A DNA stretch of 64,000 nt from Paraburkholderia haematera (GTDB taxonomy: Bacteria > Pseudomonadota > Gammaproteobacteria > Burkholderiales > Burkholderiaceae), in contig NZ_CAJNBK010000005.1 in the NCBI RefSeq assembly GCF_905220975.1, forward strand, positions 310,001-374,000. Reading direction: 5' to 3'. The position numbers and the translations under genes were made by a program. The notes beneath the pieces were generated by a model. That model was not told the DNA's origin. It was given only the letters and a program-made list of their open reading frames with translations, and did not search any database. Below are positions 26,191 through 33,971 of this stretch, one piece after another (position 1 is the stretch's first letter; the number at the start of each line of letters is the position of its first letter).

Positions 26191-27129
26191 TCACCGGCAC
26201 GAATTCCGTTGCGGGCGTTCGCCGAGGATAACGGTACATTCGTGACGCTCCCCGCCGCGAATCAGCCCGATTTTCAACGGCTGTCCGATGCGCTCGGCAC
26301 TGAGCGCGGCGTGCAGGTCGTCGATGTCCTTGCACGGCTCGCCATCCAGTTCGACCAGCACGTCGCCGATGAGCACACCTGCCTTTTCTGCAGGACCGTT
26401 CGCCGCGAGCGAAACGATCAGCAAGCCGCGATCGGACGACAGGGTCATTTTCTTCATCCATGCTTCCGACAGATTCACTGTCTGCGTGCCAACGCCGAGG
26501 TAGCCGCGCGAGACGTGTCCTTTGGCCAGCAGTTCGTCGGTGATGCGCGCCACGGTCGCCGTGGGAATCAGGATGCCGGCGCCACGTGCAAGCGCCGATG
26601 TGCAGATACCCATGACCTGTCCGCGCATATCCGTGAGGGCCGCGCCCGAGAAACCCGCGCGCAGGCCGCCGTCGAGCCGCACGAACGCATCCAGCTGCCC
26701 GCCCCGCCATGTGCGCCAAGGACCGCCGACGGCCCCGACCACGCCGAAATCCGCGCTGGCGCCGAGTCCGTCAGCCCGGGCGACCGCGAGCACCAGATGG
26801 CCTGACTTGAGCGAGCGGGCATCGCCGGACTCGACCGGGTCGAGGTCCAGACCGTCCAGTTTGAGCACGGCGAGGTCGGTGCCCGTGTCCTGCCCCGCGA
26901 GAACCGCGGCGACGGTCCGGCCATCGGCCAGCGTGACATTGATTCCGTCCTGGCGTCGGAGCGTGTGCGCCGCCGTGACGACAACGCCATGCCGCCAGAT
27001 TACGCCAGTTGAAGGAAGGTGATGCCGACCGTGCACCGCGACGACGCGCTGTCCCACGCGCTCGACGATGTCCGCCAGATTGTCGGAAAGGTCCTGCAAT
27101 GGATTTCCGCTGGATGTTGACGTTTCCAT
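26191..27129 (-). CDS. Trypsin-like serine protease with PDZ domain, no signal peptide
   Basis: 312 residues from ATG 27129 (AGGAGA 7 bases upstream). The protease domain (about 20-215) has the triad His55 (TAAHTL), Asp85 (GTDLAVL) and Ser161 (GFSGAAL). A PDZ domain follows (about 225-305; GYLGVG, then GLLIVSLAANGPAEKAGVLIGD). This is the HtrA/Deg architecture, but the N-terminus (METSTSSGNPL) has no signal peptide or membrane anchor, so it probably works in the cytosol. The Ser motif GFSGAA differs from the usual GNSGGP. It is co-transcribed with a pseudo-receiver LuxR protein. Confidence 0.85.
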   Translation of the reverse strand: METSTSSGNPLQDLSDNLADIVERVGQRVVAVHGRHHLPSTGVIWRHGVVVTAAHTLRRQDGINVTLADGRTVAAVLAGQDTGTDLAVLKLDGLDLDPVESGDARSLKSGHLVLAVARADGLGASADFGVVGAVGGPWRTWRGGQLDAFVRLDGGLRAGFSGAALTDMRGQVMGICTSALARGAGILIPTATVARITDELLAKGHVSRGYLGVGTQTVNLSEAWMKKMTLSSDRGLLIVSLAANGPAEKAGVLIGDVLVELDGEPCKDIDDLHAALSAERIGQPLKIGLIRGGERHECTVILGERPQRNSCR

Positions 27130-27250
27130 GCCATTTCTCCTGCCAGTTGGAATGCAATTCGCTCGTGCTTCGCGCACATAGAGGCGCGATGCTTCGCCAG
27201 CAAGGTGCGGGCGAGTGCATTCAGAATGACAGGACGGCAGCGGACGCACA

Positions 27251-27274
27251 CCACCCGAACGGGTAGTCGGGTGG
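27251..27274 (-). terminator. Candidate terminator after metE tandem
   Basis: CCACCCG (27251-27257) and CGGGTGG (27268-27274) form a 7-bp GC stem 42 bases past the second metE stop on the minus strand. It separates the methionine genes from the protease gene. There is no U-run. Confidence 0.5.
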
Positions 27275-27316
27275 ATGCGCCACGCCGGTCGGAATTCGTG
27301 AAATGTACCGAATAAA

Positions 27317-29596
27317 TTACCGGATGCTTTCAGTGAGCTTCCGCCGCAACGTCTTCGCGGCCTGAACCATATTGCTCAACGCGGCTTCCGTCTCGGGCCA
27401 GCCGCGTGTTTTCAGCCCGCAGTCGGGGTTGACCCAGAGCCGTTCGACCGGCACCACTTTGCACGCCCGCTCGAGCAGCTGCTGCATCGCATCGGCACTC
27501 GGCACGCGCGGCGAATGGGTGTCATACACACCCGGTCCAATACCGTTTGGATAGGCGAACTCGACAAAACCGTCGAGCAGTTCCATGGAGGAGCGGGAGG
27601 TTTCTATCGTGATGACATCCGCATCCAGATCGGCGATCGCAGGAAGGATGTCGTTGAACTCGGAATAGCACATGTGCGTATGAATCTGCGTGGCGTCGGA
27701 CACGCCGCCCGCGGCAATCCTGAACGCGCGCGTCGCCCATTCCAGATACGCCGGCCAGTCTTCCTGGCGTAGCGGCAAGCCTTCGCGGAAGGCCGGTTCG
27801 TCGATCTGGATGATCCGGATGCCGGCTTTTTCCAGGTCGATCACCTCGTCGCGAATCACGAGCGCCAACTGCTGCGCAGTGGTGGCGCGGGGCTGGTCAT
27901 TGCGAACAAACGACCACTCAAGCATGGTCACCGGTCCGGTCAGTACACCTTTCACCAGACGGTCGGTCAGCGATTGCGCATGGCAGGCGGCGTCCACCAT
28001 CATGGGTTCGGGGCGGTAGACGTCACCGTAGATGATCGGCGGTTTGACGCACTGCGAGCCGTAGTTCTGGACCCAGCCGTTTTCCGTGAACGCGAAGCCC
28101 CAGAGCTTATCGGCAAAGAATTCGACCATGTCGTTGCGCTCCACTTCACCATGCACGAGCACATCGAGTCCGAGTTCTTCCTGCTTGCGAACCACGCTTG
28201 CCGTTTCGGCTCGCATCCGTTCAAGGTAGTCGAGTGCCCGCATCTCGCCCCGCTTGTATGCCGCGCGAGCCTGCCGGATTGCCGGCGTTTGCGGAAACGA
28301 ACCGATCGTGGTGGTCGGCAGCAGGGGCAGTTTCAGTGAGTGCCGCTGCACGCGGCTGCGGACGGCAAATGGGCTCTTGCGGCCGGCCATCGCATCGGTG
28401 ATGCTCGCCACCTTTCTCTGAACGAGCACGTTCATGACCGCGCCCGAGGCACGTCGTGCGTCGAGCGCGGCATCCGCGGCGGCGAGCGCCGGTTCAGCGG
28501 CAACCGGGTCGCGCAGCGCGAGTGCGATCGTGCTCAGTTCATCGAGTTTCTCGGTCGCGAAGGCGAGCCATGACTTGAGTTCGGCGCCGAGTTTCGTTTC
28601 GTCGGCGAGCGTAACCGGCACATGAATGAGCGAGCATGACGGTGCGATCCAGAGGTGCTCACCGCGTTGCGCGTGCAGCGCATCGAGCGAGCCGGAAATT
28701 TCACCCAGATCCGCGCGCCAGATGTTCCGGCCGTCGACCACGCCCGCCGACAGCACCTTGTCGGCGGGCAGAGCGGTTTGCCATACGTCGAGCTGTTGCG
28801 GTGCCCTGATCAGATCGAGATGGACGCCGTGCACGGGAAGTTGCGAAACCATCGCAGCGTGATCGGCCGCCGTGTCGAAATAGGTCCCCAGCAACACCTT
28901 GACGCCCGAGACGCCCAACACGTCGTACGCTGCCGAGAGTGCCCCGAGCCATTCCGCGTCGAGGTCGAGACACAAGGCCGGCTCGTCGAGCTGAACCCAT
29001 TCGATACCGCGCGCCTTGAGTGTGTCGAGAATGCGCAGGTAGCGGATCACCAGCTTCGGCAAAAGCGACAAACGGTCAAAGCCGGGAACCGGACTCCTGG
29101 ACAGCCACAAGTAGGTGATCGGCCCGATCAACACGGGTTTGACCCGCAGATTCAACGCGAGCGCCTCGTCGATTTCATCAAAGAACCAGTCGACGCCGCC
29201 ATTGAAGGTCGTAGCGGGTCCGAGCTCCGGCACCAGGTAGTGGTAGTTGGTGTCGAACCACTTGGTCATGTCCATGGCCGGCTGTGCTGCGTTGCCCCGC
29301 GCGAGTTCGTAGTACTGCGTCAGCGAAAGCGTCGCCGGCTCGAATCCGAAGCGCTCCGGCAACGCGCCGAGCAGCGCGCTCAGGTTCAGCATCTGATCGT
29401 AGTAAGCGAAGTCACCAACCGCGACGAAGTCGAGCTTCGCCGCACGCTGCAATTCCCAATGCCGGCTGCGCAATTCCTTCGCGATGCCCTTCAGATCGGC
29501 ATCGCCGGATTCGCCGCGCCAGAACGATTCCTGTGCGAACTTGAATTCGCGCTGTGCGCCGATGCGCGGAAAACCAGAGATGTGAGTGCGTGCCAT
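27317..29596 (-). CDS. metE: Cobalamin-independent methionine synthase, second tandem copy
   Basis: 759 residues. MetE transfers the methyl group of 5-methyltetrahydropteroyltri-glutamate to homocysteine. The N-terminal half ([19 protein letters not shown]) and the catalytic C-terminal barrel (from about 420; [11 protein letters not shown]) are complete. The zinc site is intact: His and Cys in [10 protein letters not shown], Glu in ITIETSRSS and Cys in NPDCGLKTR. Start 29596 lies 27 bases after the stop of the other copy, with a weak ribosome-binding site, so it is the distal gene of the pair. It differs from the upstream copy throughout, so it is a diverged paralogue rather than a recent duplicate. 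Confidence 0.95.
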   Translation of the reverse strand: MARTHISGFPRIGAQREFKFAQESFWRGESGDADLKGIAKELRSRHWELQRAAKLDFVAVGDFAYYDQMLNLSALLGALPERFGFEPATLSLTQYYELARGNAAQPAMDMTKWFDTNYHYLVPELGPATTFNGGVDWFFDEIDEALALNLRVKPVLIGPITYLWLSRSPVPGFDRLSLLPKLVIRYLRILDTLKARGIEWVQLDEPALCLDLDAEWLGALSAAYDVLGVSGVKVLLGTYFDTAADHAAMVSQLPVHGVHLDLIRAPQQLDVWQTALPADKVLSAGVVDGRNIWRADLGEISGSLDALHAQRGEHLWIAPSCSLIHVPVTLADETKLGAELKSWLAFATEKLDELSTIALALRDPVAAEPALAAADAALDARRASGAVMNVLVQRKVASITDAMAGRKSPFAVRSRVQRHSLKLPLLPTTTIGSFPQTPAIRQARAAYKRGEMRALDYLERMRAETASVVRKQEELGLDVLVHGEVERNDMVEFFADKLWGFAFTENGWVQNYGSQCVKPPIIYGDVYRPEPMMVDAACHAQSLTDRLVKGVLTGPVTMLEWSFVRNDQPRATTAQQLALVIRDEVIDLEKAGIRIIQIDEPAFREGLPLRQEDWPAYLEWATRAFRIAAGGVSDATQIHTHMCYSEFNDILPAIADLDADVITIETSRSSMELLDGFVEFAYPNGIGPGVYDTHSPRVPSADAMQQLLERACKVVPVERLWVNPDCGLKTRGWPETEAALSNMVQAAKTLRRKLTESIR

Positions 29597-29623
29597 AAAC
29601 AGTGCTAATCCAGTCCTGACGTA

Positions 29624-31903
29624 TTACGCCGTTGCGCGCAGCGTTTGCGCCGCCGCGACCATATTCTTCAGCGCGGGAATTACCTCTTCCCATGCACGCG
29701 TTTTCAGGCCGCAATCCGGATTGACCCACAGGCGCTCTGCCGGAATACGTTCGGCCGCCTTCTTCATCAGTTGCACGATGTGCTCCTGGTCAGGAATGTT
29801 CGGCGAGTGGATGTCGTACACGCCCGGTCCGATTTCGTTCGGATAGTTGAAGTTGTCGAACGCGTCGAGCAACTCCATATCCGAGCGCGACGTCTCGATG
29901 GTGATCACGTCCGCGTCCATATCGGCGATCGACGCGATGATGTCGTTGAACTCCGAATAGCACATATGCGTGTGAATCTGCGTCTCGTCCTGAACACCGT
30001 TGGCCGTGATGCGGAAAGACTCCACAGCCCACTGCAGATAGTCGTTCCACTGTGACTTACGCAGCGGCAGACCCTCACGCAGCGCGGCTTCATCGATCTG
30101 AATCACGCGTACGCCGGCTTTCTCCAGATCCAGTACTTCTTCGCGGATGGCGAGTGCCAACTGGTAGCACGACACCGAGCGCGGCTGGTCATCACGCACG
30201 AACGACCAGTTCAGGATCGTGACGGGGCCGGTCAGCATGCCTTTCATCGGCTTGGCCGTCTGCGATTGCGCGTACTTGATCCACTCGACGGTCATGGCTT
30301 TCGGGCGGCTGATATCGCCGAACAGAATGGGCGGTTTGACACAACGGGAACCGTAGGACTGCACCCAGCCGAATTGGCTGAACGCGTAACCGTCGAGTTG
30401 CTCGCCGAAATACTCGACCATGTCGTTACGTTCCGCTTCGCCGTGCACGAGTACGTCGAGTCCCAACGCTTCCTGTTCATGCACGCTGCGGGCGATTTCG
30501 CGCTGCATCACCGTCGTGTAGCTGGCTTCGTCCAGTTCGCCGCTCTTGAACTGGCTGCGTGCCTGGCGGATTTCGGCGGTCTGCGGGAACGAGCCGATGG
30601 TGGTGGTCGGGTAGGGCGGCAGCTTCAACAAGGCGGACTGCTTCGCCGCGCGTTGCGGATACGCGCTGTCGCGACGGCCCAGCGCCGCGTCGATCTTTGC
30701 GAGCGCGGCCTTGACCGACGGATTGTGCACGCGGGGGGACTGGCTGCGGCTCTCAATAGCAGTTCGATTGGCGGCGAGCGCGGCTTGCACGGATTCCCGG
30801 CCGCCATTCAACGCCTGAGCGAGCGTCTTCAGTTCGTCGAGCTTTTGCAGCGCGAAGGCGAGCCACGTTTTTGTTTCCTGATCGAGTTTCTGTTCGCTGG
30901 TCAGGTCGACGGGTACGTGCAGCAACGAGCACGTCGGCGCGATCCAGAGCCGCGAATGCAACGCGCGATGAATCGGCTCAAGCCATTCGAGCACGGCGTT
31001 CAGGTCGGTTTTCCAGATGTTGCGCCCATTGATCACGCCGAGCGACAACACCTTGTCGGCCGACAGAAGCGCAACGGCTTGCTCGACTTCCGCTCGTGCA
31101 TTGATCGCGTCGATGTGCAAACCCTGAACCGGCAAATTGCAGGCAAGCGCGAGATTGTCCTGTAGTTGCCCGAAGTAAGTGGCGAGCAGCAGTTTGACCT
31201 TGTCAGTCTTCAACGCCGCGTAGGCCGCGACGAAGGCCTGCTGCCAGTTCGCATCCAGTTCCGTGACAAGCGCCGGCTCGTCGATCTGGATCCACTCCAC
31301 GCCTTGTGCTGCCAACTGCTCGATCAAGGCCGCATAGACCGGCAACAGGCGCGGCAGTAGCGCGAGCTTGTCTGAATCGTCCTTCGCTTTGCCGAGCCAC
31401 AGATACGTGACCGGGCCGATCACGACCGGTTTCGCCTTGATGCCGAGCGCGCGCGCTTGCGCGAGCTGATCGATGAGACGCGACGCATCCAGCGAGAATT
31501 CCGTCGCCGCACTGAACTCCGGCACGATGTAGTGATAGTTCGTATCGAACCATTTGGTCATCTCGCCCGCCTGCACGCCGCAGGAGCACGCTGAATCATG
31601 GGCGGAGCGGCCGCGCGCGACGCGGAAATAGTTGTCCAGCGGATCGCCCTCGAAGCCGCGGACACGCTCCGGAACGTTGCCCAGCGTGAAGCTCATGTCG
31701 AGGACCTGGTCGTAGAACGAGAAGTCGCCGACCGGCACCTGATCGAGTCCTGCCTGGTTTTCCCAATGGCGGTGACGCAGTTGCGCGCCCAGCGCCTGCA
31801 ATTCGTCGCGTGACGATTGACCCTTCCAGTAGCCTTCCTGGGCAAATTTGAGTTCGCGCTTTGCGCCGATACGGGGGAAGCCCAGGTTATGTGTTGTCGC
31901 CAT
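29624..31903 (-). CDS. metE: Cobalamin-independent methionine synthase, first tandem copy
   Basis: Also 759 residues and with every zinc ligand ([26 protein letters not shown]). It starts [19 protein letters not shown] and carries a short Cys-containing insertion ([10 protein letters not shown] near 115) before [11 protein letters not shown] that the second copy lacks. AGGAG lies upstream of ATG 31903. It is the promoter-proximal gene, divergent from a MetR-like regulator 115 bases away, and likely activated by it in response to homocysteine. No B12 riboswitch fits in that gap. It probably is the main housekeeping MetE. Confidence 0.96.
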   Translation of the reverse strand: MATTHNLGFPRIGAKRELKFAQEGYWKGQSSRDELQALGAQLRHRHWENQAGLDQVPVGDFSFYDQVLDMSFTLGNVPERVRGFEGDPLDNYFRVARGRSAHDSACSCGVQAGEMTKWFDTNYHYIVPEFSAATEFSLDASRLIDQLAQARALGIKAKPVVIGPVTYLWLGKAKDDSDKLALLPRLLPVYAALIEQLAAQGVEWIQIDEPALVTELDANWQQAFVAAYAALKTDKVKLLLATYFGQLQDNLALACNLPVQGLHIDAINARAEVEQAVALLSADKVLSLGVINGRNIWKTDLNAVLEWLEPIHRALHSRLWIAPTCSLLHVPVDLTSEQKLDQETKTWLAFALQKLDELKTLAQALNGGRESVQAALAANRTAIESRSQSPRVHNPSVKAALAKIDAALGRRDSAYPQRAAKQSALLKLPPYPTTTIGSFPQTAEIRQARSQFKSGELDEASYTTVMQREIARSVHEQEALGLDVLVHGEAERNDMVEYFGEQLDGYAFSQFGWVQSYGSRCVKPPILFGDISRPKAMTVEWIKYAQSQTAKPMKGMLTGPVTILNWSFVRDDQPRSVSCYQLALAIREEVLDLEKAGVRVIQIDEAALREGLPLRKSQWNDYLQWAVESFRITANGVQDETQIHTHMCYSEFNDIIASIADMDADVITIETSRSDMELLDAFDNFNYPNEIGPGVYDIHSPNIPDQEHIVQLMKKAAERIPAERLWVNPDCGLKTRAWEEVIPALKNMVAAAQTLRATA

Positions 31904-31960
31904 GATGATGAACCGCTCCTGATCCTGAATGGATGAACGGGTCGATCATAGGGGGAACAG

Positions 31961-31990
31961 TTCATGAAATATAATGGCATTATTTCATTG
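31961..31990. promoter_or_regulatory. MetR-type operator between metE and metR-like gene
   Basis: The outer arms TGAAAT (31965-31970) and ATTTCA (31982-31987) enclose ATAATG-G-CATTAT, itself a perfect palindrome (31971-31983). A second short palindrome TTCATGAA sits at 31961-31968. The outer arms match the TGAA...TTCA half-sites of MetR boxes, although the spacing is longer than the textbook 5 bases. Confidence 0.6.
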
Positions 31991-32018
31991 TTCGATTAAC
32001 TTTCTTCATGGGTCCGCG

Positions 32019-32927
32019 ATGCTGGAGCGAAGCCATCTGGCGATCATTCGGGAAGTGGACCGTCAGGGCTCGCTGACGGCCGCCGCCAATGTCCTGTGCC
32101 TGACGCAGTCGGCGCTGAGCCATACCGTCAAGAAAATGGAGCAACAGCTTGGCACCCCGGTATGGGATCGCGAAGGCCGCAACTTGCGGCTGACCCAGGC
32201 CGGCCAGTATCTGCTCGCGCTGGCGAACCGAGTGCTGCCGCAGATGGAACACGCGGAAGACCGGATGAAGCAGTACGCGCAGGGCCAAAGAGGCACGCTG
32301 CGTATCGGCATGGAATGCCACCCGTGCTATCAGTGGCTGCTCAAAGTCGTGTCGCCTTATTTGACGCGCTGGCCCGACGTGGACGTCGACGTCAAACAAA
32401 GATTTCAGTTTGGCGGAATCGGTGCGCTGTTCGGATACGACATTGACGTGCTCGTCACCCCGGACCCGTTGAAGCGGCCTGGATTGCGCTTTGAGCCGGT
32501 ATTCGACTACGAGCAGGTTCTGGTGGTTAGCGAAGAACATCCGCTGGCGGATGCGGCGTACGTCACGCCCGAACAACTGGCAAGCGAGGTGCTGATCACC
32601 TATCCCGTCGAAACCGATCGGCTGGATATCTACAATCAGTTCCTGACGCCGGCCAACGTCGTGCCGCGACGCCACAAGGTGATCGAAACGACCGACATCA
32701 TGCTCCAGATGGTGGCGAGCGGGCGTGGTGTCGCCGCTCTGCCGCGATGGCTGGCAGAGGAATACGCGGACTCGATGCCGCTCGTGCCGCTCAAGCTTGG
32801 AAAGAAAGGGATCGCCAAGCAGATCTATCTCGGCACCCGCGATGCGGATGAGGCACTCGATTATCTGGCGGCATTCGTCGCACTCGCTCGCGAGTCTGAT
32901 TGGAGTGGCGCCCGACTTCGCGTTTAG
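32019..32927 (+). CDS. metR: MetR-like LysR-family regulator
   Basis: 302 residues from ATG 32019; an earlier start at 31974 would run through the operator. The HTH (MLERSHLAIIREVDRQGSLT, LTQSALSHTVKKMEQQLG) begins with the MIExxHLxxIxxL pattern of MetR rather than of general LysR proteins. The effector domain carries MECHPCYQWL, the MetR-typical Cys/Trp segment thought to help sense homocysteine. It is divergent from metE, the classical arrangement. A clean stem-loop follows the stop. It may regulate both metE copies. Confidence 0.88.
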   Translation: MLERSHLAIIREVDRQGSLTAAANVLCLTQSALSHTVKKMEQQLGTPVWDREGRNLRLTQAGQYLLALANRVLPQMEHAEDRMKQYAQGQRGTLRIGMECHPCYQWLLKVVSPYLTRWPDVDVDVKQRFQFGGIGALFGYDIDVLVTPDPLKRPGLRFEPVFDYEQVLVVSEEHPLADAAYVTPEQLASEVLITYPVETDRLDIYNQFLTPANVVPRRHKVIETTDIMLQMVASGRGVAALPRWLAEEYADSMPLVPLKLGKKGIAKQIYLGTRDADEALDYLAAFVALARESDWSGARLRV

Positions 32928-32967
32928 CGGATATCGGCTGACGGCAAGAAGTCGTCAGGGCCCCCAG

Positions 32968-32989
32968 GAGCGACAAAATATTGTCGCTC
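32968..32989 (+). terminator. Terminator after metR-like gene
   Basis: GAGCGACAA and TTGTCGCTC pair perfectly over 9 bp with an AATA loop, 40 bases past the stop codon. A second imperfect stem (GTCAGG...CCTGAC, 33084-33108) lies downstream, before the binding-protein gene. Confidence 0.7.
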
Positions 32990-33176
32990 TTGCATACAGA
33001 GAGATTGCGAAAGAATATCCTGTGTGCTCGCGCACATCGGCAACGCATTGAGTCAGAAAAATATCCCGCAATGTGTGATAAAAGTCAGGGGCTAATAAAA
33101 AGCCTGACTGAACATACCGTCGGATTGTGATCGCGGATGAGCATTCAACCGGGCGTCATTGCGCTACGGAGGCGTT

Positions 33177-33971
33177 GTGATTCGAAACTGGCTTGGCGGG
33201 GTGTTGTTGGCAGCGTGTTTCGTAAGCAATGCCTTTGCGGGCGGCCCGGATTGTTCCCGGCCGTTTACGCTTGGATTGCACGACCACGGCCTGCTCTATT
33301 CGCTCGATACCGACAGCGGTATCGACAAAGACTTTGCAGACGAGCTGATCCGGCGTAGCGGTTGTCAGATAAAGGTCAGCCTCATGTCGCGCGCACGTAT
33401 CTGGAAACTGATCGAGTCGGGCGCACTCGACTTCAGTCTTTCTGGCATTGCGAACGACGAACGCAATCAATATGCCTCGTTTGCGTGGTACTTCAGCAAT
33501 AAATACTATCTGCTCGTGCGCAAGGACGCCGGCATCCATAACGTCGCCGACTTCGACCACAATGAGCACGCGCAGCTCGGCGTAATCCGCAGTTTTCGCT
33601 ACAGCGCATCGGCCAACGAACTGGTCGACAGGCTGACCTCGGAAAACCGCGTAAGCCTGGCGGGTGGGCTCGAGCCTCTCTATCAGGCGCTTATTCTTCG
33701 GCAAATCCAGGGCATGATTATCGAGCCCTTCGACTACCCCGCGCTCGAGGAGAAAAGAATCCGCGACGTGACGACGATCGTTGAGTTCAACGATCCTTCG
33801 GTGCCGCACGGTCTGATCATGTCGAAGAAGGCGCTTTCGGCTACCGAACGGGAGAAATGGCGGGCACTGGTCGATGAAATGCGCGCTGACGGAACCGTGC
33901 GCCGCATCTTCGAAAAGTACTTCAGACCGGATCTGGCCGATTCCATGGTCAACTTCAAGGCGTCACCGTGA
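33177..33971 (+). CDS. Periplasmic solute-binding protein (family 3) partnered with a c-di-GMP enzyme
   Basis: 264 residues from GTG 33177, with GGAGG 4 bases upstream; the TTG at 33159 would precede that site. A signal peptide (IRNWLGGVLLAACFVSNAFA) is followed by an amino-acid-type binding fold: FTLGLHDHGLLYS, DFADELIRRSGC and DFSLSGIANDERN correspond to family-3 binding-protein positions. There is no lipobox and no ABC permease or ATPase beside it. The stop overlaps the start of the CHASE-GGDEF-EAL gene (GTGA), so it is likely a ligand-sensing partner rather than a transporter subunit. Confidence 0.82.
   Translation: MIRNWLGGVLLAACFVSNAFAGGPDCSRPFTLGLHDHGLLYSLDTDSGIDKDFADELIRRSGCQIKVSLMSRARIWKLIESGALDFSLSGIANDERNQYASFAWYFSNKYYLLVRKDAGIHNVADFDHNEHAQLGVIRSFRYSASANELVDRLTSENRVSLAGGLEPLYQALILRQIQGMIIEPFDYPALEEKRIRDVTTIVEFNDPSVPHGLIMSKKALSATEREKWRALVDEMRADGTVRRIFEKYFRPDLADSMVNFKASP

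Noticed and set aside
29624..32018. Possible cobalamin riboswitch before metE
   Set aside because: The metE-metR gap is only 115 bases and filled with palindromes; nothing like the B12-box is present.
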